A program made the translations under genes and the position numbers. DNA of 64,000 nt from Saccharofermentans sp. GTDB lineage: Bacteria > Bacillota > Clostridia > Saccharofermentanales > Saccharofermentanaceae. The notes under the pieces were generated by a model. The model was not told the origin of the DNA. It was given only the letters and a program-made list of their open reading frames with translations, and did not search any database. Positions 8,204-17,011 of this stretch are shown one piece after another; the stretch's first letter is position 1, and each line of letters begins with the position of its first letter. The stretch covers positions 1-64,000 of the forward strand of contig JAKSRJ010000008.1 in the NCBI GenBank assembly GCA_024403715.1, written 5' to 3'.

Positions 8204-9592
8204 GTGCTAAACGATTCAGTTATTGAACGAATTATTGAAGCTGCGATGAGTAAAACTGCGGATTTCGCAGAAGTTTATGAGCAGGAATCTGAATCATCTT
8301 CAGTAAGACTTTTGAATTCCAGAACCCATGATGCAAAATCACATAGAGGTTATGGTGTTGGTATCAGACTTATGTCTGGTACTAATACTGTTTATGTTTA
8401 TACCTGCGAGAAATCCGAAGAAGCTTTGATTAAGCTTGCCAAGGATGCAGCAGATGCTTTGAAGGGTGGTAATCCAGGCGCTATTAAAGAATTAGAAGCA
8501 CTTTGCAGAACTACACCTTCTTTGATAATTACTGATCCTCTTAAGGTTTCCAAGAAAGATAATATAGCTTTCCTGAAGGAAGCCTCCGATTTTGCACTTA
8601 ACTATGATGAATTAATTACTCAGGTTGCATCTTCATATACTACTTCTCATAAGATTATTCGAGTTGTTAATAATGAAGGAATCAATGCGCTTGAAGACAA
8701 GTCCAGAATTCGTTTTACTCTAGAAGCAGTTGCAACTAAGGGTAATGAGAAGCAGACAGGTCGTCTGGCTCCTGGTTCTATGCGCGGATATGAGTTTGTA
8801 ACTGAATATCCAATGATTGAAAAGACAACTGAATGCTGTGAATCAGCTATTCGTATGGTAAATGCCGGTTATGCTCCATCAGGAAAGATGCCTGTTGTTA
8901 TTGGTAATGGTTTTGGTGGAGTTATTTTCCATGAGGCATGCGGACATGCTTTGGAGTCAACTTCAGTTGGAATTAAGGCTTCATGCTTTTCTGATATGTT
9001 AGGAAAGCAGATTGCGTCTTCTGTTGTTACTGCTCGTGATGATGCGAGAATTGAAGGTGAGTGGGGATCCTATATGATTGATGACACAGGTCGCCAGTCT
9101 TCAAATTTGCTTCTTATCGAGAATGGTATTCTTAAGAATTATCTTGTAGATGATTTAGGTGCAAGAAGAATGGGCTGTGAACCAACTGGTTGTGGAAGAA
9201 GACAGAGTTTTTCTTATGCTCCAACGTCTCGTATGAGCAACACTTATATTGATAATGGTGATTCAAAGCCAGAAGATATTATTGCTAATACTGAATATGG
9301 ATTGTATTGCACAAAGATGGGTGGAGGTTCAGTAGATACAGCTACAGGTGAATTCAATTTTGCTGCTGATGAAGCTTTTATGATTCGCAATGGTAAAGTT
9401 TGTGAACCTGTACGTGGAGCAACACTTATTGGTAAAGGACCAGAAATCCTGATGAATATTGATATGGTAGGTAATGACCTTGCTTTATCAGCAGGTATGT
9501 GTGGATCTATATCTGGTAGCGTTCCTGTTACTGTAGGTCAGCCTACTATAAGAGTTTCCTCTATTCTTGTTGGCGGAAGGGAGGAAAACTAA
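8204..9592 (+). CDS. tldD: TldD metalloprotease subunit
   Basis: Zinc protease subunit that, with TldE, cleaves unfolded or modified peptides in the cytosol. The HExxxH motif is visible as HEACGH (243-248). Length 462 is normal for the family. The start is GTG 8204 with AGAGG upstream; ATG 8246 is an alternative but would trim the N-terminus. It overlaps the next gene by one base (TAATG), as expected for subunits of one complex. Confidence 0.93.
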   Translation: MLNDSVIERIIEAAMSKTADFAEVYEQESESSSVRLLNSRTHDAKSHRGYGVGIRLMSGTNTVYVYTCEKSEEALIKLAKDAADALKGGNPGAIKELEALCRTTPSLIITDPLKVSKKDNIAFLKEASDFALNYDELITQVASSYTTSHKIIRVVNNEGINALEDKSRIRFTLEAVATKGNEKQTGRLAPGSMRGYEFVTEYPMIEKTTECCESAIRMVNAGYAPSGKMPVVIGNGFGGVIFHEACGHALESTSVGIKASCFSDMLGKQIASSVVTARDDARIEGEWGSYMIDDTGRQSSNLLLIENGILKNYLVDDLGARRMGCEPTGCGRRQSFSYAPTSRMSNTYIDNGDSKPEDIIANTEYGLYCTKMGGGSVDTATGEFNFAADEAFMIRNGKVCEPVRGATLIGKGPEILMNIDMVGNDLALSAGMCGSISGSVPVTVGQPTIRVSSILVGGREEN

Positions 9593-10950
9593 TGAATAAA
9601 ACGGAGACATTAGACTTCCTAAAAAAACTTGTTGATAGAGCTATTGCTTTTGGTTTTGAAGAAGCAGAAGCAAGTTTTTCAAGTGATTCTCATATGGAGA
9701 TTAATATCTTTGAAGGTGAAGTATCTTCCTATGAGAATTCAAATACTTCTGGTATTGCTTTTATTGGTAAAAAGAATGGTCAGATGGGCGGAGCTTCAAC
9801 ATCTGATTTTTCTGATGAATCAATAGAATATATCTTAAAATCTTCAATGGAAAACTGTGAAGTTAAGGATGATGAAGATGAAGACTTTTTCTATTGTGAT
9901 CCAGATAATTCACACTTAGTAAATGATGAGCGAAGCGGTCATTATGATAAGAATACCTATAATCGTTTTTCGCAGTTAGGTTTAAAACTTGAGCAAGATA
10001 TTCTTGCTATTTCTCCTGATATTAAGGCTGTTGATTATTTATCAATATCGTGTTGCTGTGGCCCTACTTACCTTGCTAATTCTAAGGGGTTAACAATGTA
10101 TAAGGATGGAGACTTAGTTTTTGTAATGGCTGAAGCCAGAGCAGAACGTGATGGTGTTGTTAAGACTGGAGGCCATTTCTGGGCAGGACATAATATTGAT
10201 GACTTTGATGAAGCAAAATTTCTTCAAAAGGTTGGTAATAAAGTTCTAGGAAAATTAGGTGCATCATCAATTGAATCTGGTTCATATAAAGTTGTATTAG
10301 ATAAAGAAGCTTTTGTTTCTTTGTATGATACTTTTGAGTCAAATTTCTCTGCATATTCTATGCAAAAAGGACTATCTTTATTAGCAGGTAAAGAAGGGGA
10401 GAAAGTTGCCTCTGATTGCTTTACTATTCGTGAAGAGCCAATGTATAAAGATGCTTTACTTAAGTTTCCATTTGACGACCAAGGAGTAATTACATATTCG
10501 AAGGCAATAATTGACAATGGAGTATTTGTTAAGGCATTACATAATCTTAAGACTGCTAATAAAGAAGGAATTCCATCAACTGGTAATTTCTTTAAGGGAA
10601 TTAAGGCATCAAATCTTGTTGTAACTCCTGGAAATAAGAGCTTTGATGAGATTTTAGAGACTGTGCAGGATGGTTTGTATATCACTGAACTTAACGGCCT
10701 TCATGCTGGTGTAAACAGAATTTCTGGTGATTTTTCTCTTTTCTGTGAGGGATATCTTATCAAAAATGGTAGAATAGAAAGACCTGTAGAACAAATTACT
10801 GTTTCTGATAACTTCTATGATTTACTTAAAAAGATAGAAGAAGTAGGGGGAGACTTGGAAGCAGTAGAGGAGGGAGTAGGTGAGTACTTCTGCCCTTCAA
10901 TTGTTATTTCAGAAATGAACATTGCAGGAAGCAATGAGGAAGAAGGTTAA
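9592..10950 (+). CDS. pmbA: TldE/PmbA non-catalytic partner of TldD
   Basis: A 452-residue member of the TldD/PmbA family without the HExxxH motif, as expected for the TldE subunit, which in known structures completes the heterodimeric chamber around the TldD active site. The family C-terminal section is clear (NGLHAGVNRISGDFSLFCEGYLI). It is translationally coupled to tldD. Nothing nearby looks like a modified-peptide substrate gene, so the pair is probably general-purpose here. Confidence 0.9.
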   Translation: MNKTETLDFLKKLVDRAIAFGFEEAEASFSSDSHMEINIFEGEVSSYENSNTSGIAFIGKKNGQMGGASTSDFSDESIEYILKSSMENCEVKDDEDEDFFYCDPDNSHLVNDERSGHYDKNTYNRFSQLGLKLEQDILAISPDIKAVDYLSISCCCGPTYLANSKGLTMYKDGDLVFVMAEARAERDGVVKTGGHFWAGHNIDDFDEAKFLQKVGNKVLGKLGASSIESGSYKVVLDKEAFVSLYDTFESNFSAYSMQKGLSLLAGKEGEKVASDCFTIREEPMYKDALLKFPFDDQGVITYSKAIIDNGVFVKALHNLKTANKEGIPSTGNFFKGIKASNLVVTPGNKSFDEILETVQDGLYITELNGLHAGVNRISGDFSLFCEGYLIKNGRIERPVEQITVSDNFYDLLKKIEEVGGDLEAVEEGVGEYFCPSIVISEMNIAGSNEEEG

Positions 10951-10953
10951 TTT

Positions 10954-12237
10954 ATGTCAACAACAGTAGATACTAAGTGTCTTCACGCTGGTTATGTTCC
11001 TGGTAATGGTGAGGCAAGACAGCTTCCAATTTATCAGTCTACAACATGGAAGTATTCCACATCTGATGATATGGGAAAGCTCTTTGATTTGGAGGCTTCA
11101 GGATATTTTTATACAAGACTTCAGAATCCAACAAATGATGCTGTAGCAGCTAAGATTTGTGAGCTTGAGGGCGGCTATGCAGCTATGCTTACATCATCCG
11201 GACAGGCTGCAAATTTCTTTGCTGTATTTAATATTTGTGAAGCTGGTGATCACTTTATTACATCATCATCTATTTATGGTGGTACATACAATTTGTTTGG
11301 TGTAACAATGAAGAAAATGGGCATCGAGTGCACATTTGTTGATCAGAATTTGCCATATGAAGAACTTTGTAAGTTCATTAAGCCAAATACTAAGTGTATT
11401 TTTGGTGAGACTATCACTAATCCAACAGTTGATATTCTTGATTTTGACAAGTTCTCTAAGCTTGCTCATGATCATGGAATTCCACTTATTGTAGATAATA
11501 CATTTGCTACACCTGTTAACTGTAATCCATTGAAGCTTGGTGCGGATATTGTTACACATTCAACAACTAAGTATATTGATGGTCATGCATCATCTGTTGG
11601 CGGCGCGATTGTAGATTCAGGTAATTTTGACTGGCTTGCTCATAAGGAAAAATTCCCTGGATTGACTACACCAGATGATTCTTATCATGGAATTATTTAT
11701 GCTGAGAGATTCGGTAAAGCTGCTTATATTACAAAGGCAACCAGCCAGCTTATGAGAGATTTGGGTTCAATCCAGGCTCCTCAGAATGCTTATTATGTGC
11801 AGATTGGTCTTGAGTCACTTGCTGTACGTATGGAGCGTCATGTTAAGAATGCTACTAAGATAGCTGAGTATCTTGCATCCGATGACAGAATCGCATGGGT
11901 TAAGTATCCAGGATTAAAAACTGATTCTGCACACGAATTGATGCTTAAGTATATGCCTAAGGGATCTTGTGGTGTTTTGTGCTTTGGCGTTAAGGGCGGT
12001 CGCGAAGCTTCTATCAAGTTTATGGATTCATTGAAGCTCTCAACAATTGCTACACACGTTGCTGACTGTAAGACATTGTTATTGCATCCAGCATCACATA
12101 CACACAGACAGATGTCTGAAGAACAGCTTAAGGAAGCTGGAGTTGCTCCAGACTTAATCAGATTCTCAGTTGGTCTTGAAGATCCAGATGACATCATTGC
12201 TGATATTAAGCAGGCTTTGGATATCGCATTAGCTTAA
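10954..12237 (+). CDS. metY: O-acetylhomoserine sulfhydrylase (Cys/Met metabolism PLP enzyme)
   Basis: Makes homocysteine from O-acetylhomoserine and sulfide, or a related trans-sulfuration reaction. The 427 residues and the long C-terminal half favour O-acetylhomoserine sulfhydrylase over cystathionine lyases. Visible motifs are YTRLQNPT (53-60), SSGQAA (81-86), DNTFATP (181-187) and the PLP lysine in HSTTKYIDGH (Lys206). It starts three bases after tldE with no room for a promoter, and a strong terminator follows, so it ends the plus-strand run. Confidence 0.9.
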   Translation: MSTTVDTKCLHAGYVPGNGEARQLPIYQSTTWKYSTSDDMGKLFDLEASGYFYTRLQNPTNDAVAAKICELEGGYAAMLTSSGQAANFFAVFNICEAGDHFITSSSIYGGTYNLFGVTMKKMGIECTFVDQNLPYEELCKFIKPNTKCIFGETITNPTVDILDFDKFSKLAHDHGIPLIVDNTFATPVNCNPLKLGADIVTHSTTKYIDGHASSVGGAIVDSGNFDWLAHKEKFPGLTTPDDSYHGIIYAERFGKAAYITKATSQLMRDLGSIQAPQNAYYVQIGLESLAVRMERHVKNATKIAEYLASDDRIAWVKYPGLKTDSAHELMLKYMPKGSCGVLCFGVKGGREASIKFMDSLKLSTIATHVADCKTLLLHPASHTHRQMSEEQLKEAGVAPDLIRFSVGLEDPDDIIADIKQALDIALA

Positions 12238-12261
12238 TTGGTATTTATAATAATCATTATT

Positions 12262-12292
12262 AACTGGGCAATTAATCGTTGCCCAGTTTTTC
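12262..12292 (+). terminator. Rho-independent terminator ending the pyr-to-metY run
   Basis: A 10-bp perfect stem (12262-12271 with 12279-12288), a 7-base loop and five T make a strong plus-strand terminator. The minus-strand side lacks a T run, so it does not obviously stop the convergent vanZ transcript. I see nothing else in 12293-12377. Confidence 0.93.
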
Positions 12293-12377
12293 TCTATCTT
12301 CTTAATTCACCAAAATTGTAATTATACCGAATTAGTACATAAGCAAAATATATTAATTGATAAATGGATAAGCTCCT

Positions 12378-12914
12378 CTACTCGTAGCGAACTTCCTGTG
12401 CGCCGAGCTGCTTAAGATAGATTGTAAAGATTACACGAATAATAATCAGGACAACAATTATTCCTATTCCATCAATTGCAACATCAAGAATTGATCCTGA
12501 GCGACCATCAACAAATAACTGATGATATTCATCCAATACAGCAACTAAAAATGATAGCCACATTGAAATAGCAATATACATCTCGTTATCAGATTTAATT
12601 ATTTTAACTGGACTTTCTGCATAAGATGTTAATGTTGATACATTATTAGTGAATCTAACAGCCAAGAATGAAATCAAGGTGAGAAAAGAAAATTCTAGTA
12701 CATGAGTTATCTTTCTAAGCATTAATTCATTTAGTATATTTTTACCGAAAATTTGTTCTAAATAATGCAGAACCTCAAGACTTCTTGCTGATGATTCTGT
12801 TGCATTTTCAGATGACAAAAAGAATATCAAAATAATCCACGCACAAGTTATTAGCCAACAAATTATTGACCCAATTAAGGAATTGATATCAATATCTATT
12901 TTTTCCTTAACCAC
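12378..12914 (-). CDS. VanZ-like membrane protein
   Basis: A 178-residue protein with about four membrane segments. VanZ-family marks are FFLSSENATESSARS near the first segment, RKITHVLEFSFL in the second, and the signature LDEYHQLFVDGRSGSILDVAIDGIG before the last. The family is named for teicoplanin resistance, but most members are of unknown role, so resistance should not be assumed. The start taken is GTG 12914, four bases after smpB; its spacing to AGG is plausible but not strong. It is the last gene of the minus-strand run. Confidence 0.8.
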   Translation of the reverse strand: MVKEKIDIDINSLIGSIICWLITCAWIILIFFLSSENATESSARSLEVLHYLEQIFGKNILNELMLRKITHVLEFSFLTLISFLAVRFTNNVSTLTSYAESPVKIIKSDNEMYIAISMWLSFLVAVLDEYHQLFVDGRSGSILDVAIDGIGIIVVLIIIRVIFTIYLKQLGAQEVRYE

Positions 12915-12917
12915 CTC

Positions 12918-13394
12918 TTACCTGTTACTCCTATTCTTAGACTTAATAGCTCTGTCAATTTCTCTTTTTGCTTGCTTTTCAGCTAGAACATCACGTTTAT
13001 CGTAATTCTTTTTACCACGTGCAAGTCCGACTTCAAATTTTACTTTACTGTCCTTAAAATAACACTTTGTTGGAACTAAAGTAAGTCCGTCCTGTTTAAC
13101 AGTAGAATATAACTTAATAATTTCTCGCTTATGCATTAAAAGCTTACGAGATCTCATAGGATCTAGATTAAATCGATTTCCATGGTCGTATGGACTAATA
13201 TTAACACCTATTAACCACGCCTCACCTGCTTTTATAGTAACGTAACTATCCCTAAGATTGACTTTTCCAGCTCTTAAGCTTTTAACTTCAGTTCCTGAAA
13301 GAACAATTCCACATTCATACTTTTCTTCAATGAAATAGTCATGAAATGCCTTTCTATTTTCTGCAATTATTTTTATTCCTTTTTCCTTAGCCAT
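12918..13394 (-). CDS. smpB: SsrA-binding protein SmpB
   Basis: Binds tmRNA and brings it to stalled ribosomes for trans-translation. The 158 residues carry family blocks IAENRKAFHDYFIEE, SGTEVKSLRAGKVNLRDSY, SPYDHGNRFNLDP and the basic tail GKKNYDKRD onward. It begins one base after the tsaD stop. The tmRNA gene often sits next to smpB, but I do not see one here. Confidence 0.96.
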   Translation of the reverse strand: MAKEKGIKIIAENRKAFHDYFIEEKYECGIVLSGTEVKSLRAGKVNLRDSYVTIKAGEAWLIGVNISPYDHGNRFNLDPMRSRKLLMHKREIIKLYSTVKQDGLTLVPTKCYFKDSKVKFEVGLARGKKNYDKRDVLAEKQAKREIDRAIKSKNRSNR

Positions 13395-13395
13395 A

Positions 13396-14427
13396 TTATT
13401 TACCTAATTTCAATGAAGGCAGTGCATTTAAATCTAATGTATCTACCCTACCGTTAATAAATTCAAAGTAACCCGCAGATGCAATCATAGCAGCATTATC
13501 AGTACAAAGACGAAGATTTGGATAGAATAATTCTAATCCGTACTTATTTGATGCTTCATCAAAAGCTTTACGTAAAAAGGAATTTGCTGATACTCCACCT
13601 GCTAAACTAACTTTCTTAATGCCAGTCCTCTTCACTGCTTCTACTGTCTGTTTAACAAGAATGGAAGCGATATGAGTCTGATAGGAAGCAGCGAAGTCAG
13701 AAATGTTTATCTCTTCCCCTTTTTGTTTGGACTGATTAATTGTATTTAATGCTGAAGTCTTGATACCAGAGAAAGAGAAATCTAGAGTATCACCCATGTG
13801 AGTTTTAGAAAATGTATACGCAGTTACATTTCCTCCCTGACCTGCTTTATCCATCTTAGGCCCTCCTGGATAACCTAAGCCAATAACTCTAGCTATCTTA
13901 TCAATTGCTTCTCCTGCCGCATCATCACGTGTTCTACCTAATACTTCTAAATCAGTGTAGTCCTTAACTAAAACAATTTGCGTGTTACCACCACTCACAC
14001 ACAGACAAATAAAAGGAGGCTTTAATTCATCAAAACAAAGATAATTAGCGCAAATGTGTCCATGTAAATGATTTACGCCAACAAGAGGCTTTCCTGATAC
14101 TGCACAAAGCCCTTTAGCTGCTGATAAACCAACTAATAGGGCTCCTACAAGTCCAGGCCCATAAGTTACCGCAATAGCATCTATGTCATTTAATGAGACT
14201 TTAGCCTGCTCTAAAGCAGATTTAATACAAGGATATACTGCATCTACATGCATACGTGATGCAATCTCAGGAACAACGCCTCCATATTTCTCGTGAAAGT
14301 CTGCTTGTGAAGCAATGACATCACTTAAAATAACGCGACCATTTTTTACTACAGAAGCTGCAGTCTCATCACACGAAGATTCAATTCCTAATATTAATAC
14401 GTCTTTATCAGCCATTATTTCTCTCAT
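13396..14427 (-). CDS. tsaD: tRNA N6-threonylcarbamoyladenosine transferase TsaD
   Basis: Transfers threonylcarbamoyl to A37 of ANN-reading tRNAs, with TsaB and TsaE. Metal-site HLHGH (His120 and His124) and CVSGGNTQIV are intact, as are the N-terminal ESSCDET and the C-terminal NAAMIAS. Two starts compete: ATG 14427, which overlaps the previous stop as ATGA, and ATG 14415, four codons later and better matched to the family N-terminus. Neither has a strong Shine-Dalgarno, so coupling to the upstream gene is likely. Confidence 0.94.
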   Translation of the reverse strand: MREIMADKDVLILGIESSCDETAASVVKNGRVILSDVIASQADFHEKYGGVVPEIASRMHVDAVYPCIKSALEQAKVSLNDIDAIAVTYGPGLVGALLVGLSAAKGLCAVSGKPLVGVNHLHGHICANYLCFDELKPPFICLCVSGGNTQIVLVKDYTDLEVLGRTRDDAAGEAIDKIARVIGLGYPGGPKMDKAGQGGNVTAYTFSKTHMGDTLDFSFSGIKTSALNTINQSKQKGEEINISDFAASYQTHIASILVKQTVEAVKRTGIKKVSLAGGVSANSFLRKAFDEASNKYGLELFYPNLRLCTDNAAMIASAGYFEFINGRVDTLDLNALPSLKLGK

Positions 14428-15449
14428 ACAAAATACGATTGCATATAGTTCATTACAGTTTCAATATAAGATTCTCTACCTAATCTGAAAGACTCTAAAT
14501 ATCCTGCACCTGGAATCATTCTTGATACTGTTAGACTAGAATTAAGTCTATTACGTTCTTCAACAATTTGCGATATCCTATCTGCACCAATATAGGTATC
14601 ATGTCCTCCATAAATTATGCAAACTGGAACTGGTAAACGTGAGATCTCAGCAACAAGATTAACTGCACCAGATTCACCAGCAGATATACGTATTGCATAT
14701 GGAACGTAATTCTTAGTTATAGATCCCAAAAACTCATTTTGTTCAACTCTAGCAATAATGTAGTCATCAGAATTCTTAGCTGGAGAATCAAAAATCATAC
14801 CAATTATATAAGATCTATCAAAACCAAGATCACGTATAGAACTACTATAGTTATTTAAGTCAGCTTCTGTTAGGTTACTTGTTGGTAGTTTATCATAAGC
14901 AATCATACAAGAAGTAGTTCCAGTACCTATACCATAAAGAACTACATTAGTTGTAACAGAAATCTGTCTGACCTGCGCAATAGCTCCCAAAACATCTTGC
15001 CATTCAAGGTATCCATAATCACATACATCACCTTCAGACTCACCACTGTTACGCTGATCAAACAAGAAAACATTATAATTATTGTTAAGTAGTGATTCTA
15101 TAAGGTCAATCATATTAACGCCGAAAGGCAATCGGTTCGAGCCTGCGTCATGCACCACAATTACTGTTGTAATAGGGTTATCCGTTTTAAAGAACCAGCC
15201 TGAGAGGTTTGTCTGACCATCAAATGATTCAAATGAACAAGTTGAATAGGATGGCAAAACATTAGAAGGCACATTAGAAACAGATGTCTTCTCGAGATTC
15301 ATAAGATTGTTAGAAGAAATTATTGTAAGTACAACGAAGAAAATAAGTATAACAGCAAGAATACTAAGTAATAATGCAGATCTTACGATTGCACCATTGT
15401 TGTTTCTTCTTATCTTTCCACCGCCTGCCTGAACAAAACCCGAAGCCAT
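14424..15449 (-). CDS. Membrane-anchored alpha/beta-hydrolase-fold protein, probably catalytically dead
   Basis: A 341-residue protein with one N-terminal membrane segment (about 22-44) and an extracytoplasmic alpha/beta-hydrolase fold. VVHDAGSNR (98-106), FDQRNSGESEG (130-140) and GGHDTYIG (281-288) follow the family closely. The nucleophile elbow that should read G-x-S-x-G is GIGTG (173-177), with Gly175 instead of Ser. The usual histidine of GAGHxES is Tyr317 (GAGYLES). Asp284 is kept. I infer a non-hydrolytic binding or scaffold role. It lies ten bases after corA with no clear Shine-Dalgarno and overlaps tsaD by four. Confidence 0.8.
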   Translation of the reverse strand: MASGFVQAGGGKIRRNNNGAIVRSALLLSILAVILIFFVVLTIISSNNLMNLEKTSVSNVPSNVLPSYSTCSFESFDGQTNLSGWFFKTDNPITTVIVVHDAGSNRLPFGVNMIDLIESLLNNNYNVFLFDQRNSGESEGDVCDYGYLEWQDVLGAIAQVRQISVTTNVVLYGIGTGTTSCMIAYDKLPTSNLTEADLNNYSSSIRDLGFDRSYIIGMIFDSPAKNSDDYIIARVEQNEFLGSITKNYVPYAIRISAGESGAVNLVAEISRLPVPVCIIYGGHDTYIGADRISQIVEERNRLNSSLTVSRMIPGAGYLESFRLGRESYIETVMNYMQSYFV

Positions 15450-15459
15450 ATAAACACAA

Positions 15460-16437
15460 TTACAGGAAGTTTTTCTTCCTTAATAAAATGAAAGTAATAA
15501 TCATTGTAGCAGTACACGCAAGAGTAAGACCAATAAATGGCCCTGGATTAGCTGCAAATGTATCATCCCATGGCATTGGACAGTTCTGACCGAAGAAAGA
15601 ACCAATCAAATCAGGGATAGTAAGACAAATTGTTGCAGCTGCTAAAATCTTCATGATGTCGTTCATATTATTGGAAATAATAGAAGCATAAGCATCTGTT
15701 GTAGAGCTGACGATATTAGAATAAATATCAGCCATCTCGTGAGCCTGCTTATACTCGATTACAACATCTTCCAAAAGATCTTCATCTTCCTCATAAAGCT
15801 TAATAGTTCTTCCACGCATAAGCTTCTCAAGAACAGCCTCGTTAGACTTCAATGATGAAGCAAAGTAAACGAGAGATTTACTTAATTCAAGGAGTTTATA
15901 TAATTCGTTGTTGGAAATCGCCTTAGAAAGCTCTGCTTCTGCTACTTCCAATGTCTTGTCAATGAAGCGTAAGAGTCTTAAGTACTCCTTGGCAACAGCA
16001 AGAAGAATCTGAATAGTAAATCTTGTTCTAAATGGAATATAGAGATCTCTGATTCTGTTCTCAATAAAATGATCAAGAATTGGAGACTGCTTTAATGCTA
16101 CAGTTACAATATGCTTGTGAGAAAGAATGATACCAAGAGGAGTTGTCTCATATTTAATAATATCGTTCTCACGCTTTGAGAATGGAATATCCACGATAAT
16201 AAGAACAGAGCCTGTATCATCATCATAGTCAATACGAGGTCTCTCCTCTTCATCAAGAGGATATCTGAAGAATTCCTGAGGAATACCTAACTGGGATTCA
16301 ACACGTGATATTTCAGCTTCTGTAGGAGAATATAGATTAATCCAGGAATCTTCAATAATCTCATCAATCTCTGTTGTTCTGTAAATCATCTTGGAGGCTG
16401 TTTTACTTACTTCTCTGGATGTATAGATTTCAAGCAT
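15460..16437 (-). CDS. corA: CorA-family divalent cation transporter with a GQN motif
   Basis: A 325-residue protein of the CorA Mg2+/Co2+ channel family: long cytoplasmic helical domain, then two membrane segments near the C-terminus and a basic tail RKKNFL. The signature loop after the first segment, normally YGMN and MPE, reads FGQNCPMP (Gly283-Gln284-Asn285), so the Met of the selectivity motif is Gln. It has its own promoter (extended -10 TGCTATAAT at 16473-16481) and a good Shine-Dalgarno GGAGG. The downstream hydrolase-like gene starts ten bases later. Confidence 0.87.
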   Translation of the reverse strand: MLEIYTSREVSKTASKMIYRTTEIDEIIEDSWINLYSPTEAEISRVESQLGIPQEFFRYPLDEEERPRIDYDDDTGSVLIIVDIPFSKRENDIIKYETTPLGIILSHKHIVTVALKQSPILDHFIENRIRDLYIPFRTRFTIQILLAVAKEYLRLLRFIDKTLEVAEAELSKAISNNELYKLLELSKSLVYFASSLKSNEAVLEKLMRGRTIKLYEEDEDLLEDVVIEYKQAHEMADIYSNIVSSTTDAYASIISNNMNDIMKILAAATICLTIPDLIGSFFGQNCPMPWDDTFAANPGPFIGLTLACTATMIITFILLRKKNFL

Positions 16438-16472
16438 CTATATAGCCTCCTAACTCACAGATTTAGCAATAT

Positions 16473-16481
16473 ATTATAGCA
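16473..16481 (-). promoter_or_regulatory. Extended -10 promoter for corA
   Basis: On the minus strand TGCTATAAT is a consensus extended -10, placed about 30 bases before the corA GGAGG and ATG. No good -35 is seen, as is common with extended -10 sites. Confidence 0.6.
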
Positions 16482-16506
16482 TCTCCCAATATGCTTTGCC
16501 ACCTTA

Positions 16507-17010
16507 TTAGTTAATACCAGAATGGCCAAAACCGCCACCACGATTTGTTCCAATATCCTGTACTGAATCAACGAATTCAATATCACAGTATTCGACTTTA
16601 TTAAGCACCATCTGAGCAACTCTGTCGCCCTTTTTAATGAGATAAGTACCGTGCTTGCAACCCTTATCATTAAGTGTAAATGGGTTTTCTTCGGAGGCAT
16701 CTTCTCTTATTGACGCATTGTAGATAATTACGTTAACTTCATCTCTATAACCACAGTCAATAGTTCCAGGAGAATTAGGTACTCTTAAAGTAGTCTTCAG
16801 TGAGATACCACTTCTTGGTCTTATCTGAACTTCATAACCATAAGGAATAGCCATCTTAAGACCTGTAGGAACTAATACACTACAGCCTGGCTTAACAAGA
16901 ACATCAGCACATGAGTATAAATCCATACCTGCATCGCCATCGTTTGCATATGTTGGCATTACAGCATCTTCTCTGCACTTTTCAATAGGAAGTTTAATCT
17001 TATCGTTCAT
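16507..17010 (-). CDS. dut: dUTPase
   Basis: Hydrolyses dUTP to dUMP and pyrophosphate, keeping uracil out of DNA and feeding dTMP synthesis. All five trimeric dUTPase motifs are readable in order: DAGMDL, PRSGIS, GTIDCGYRDEV, RVAQMVL and the C-terminal RGGGFGHSG. It is 167 residues, slightly longer than usual because of an insert near residues 105-125. It starts one base after the U32 gene stop, so it is part of that operon. Confidence 0.95.
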   Translation of the reverse strand: MNDKIKLPIEKCREDAVMPTYANDGDAGMDLYSCADVLVKPGCSVLVPTGLKMAIPYGYEVQIRPRSGISLKTTLRVPNSPGTIDCGYRDEVNVIIYNASIREDASEENPFTLNDKGCKHGTYLIKKGDRVAQMVLNKVEYCDIEFVDSVQDIGTNRGGGFGHSGIN

Positions 17011-17011
17011 T

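Noticed and set aside
10224-10685. 153-codon open frame antisense to tldE
   Set aside because: It mirrors codon bias of the real gene; no Shine-Dalgarno, promoter or family motif.
12378-12914. Calling the VanZ-like protein an antibiotic resistance gene
   Set aside because: No vanHAX or other resistance genes are near, and most VanZ-family proteins have no shown link to resistance.
12918-13394. Possible tmRNA gene next to smpB
   Set aside because: The flanking gaps are 1 and 3 bases; there is no room for a tmRNA.
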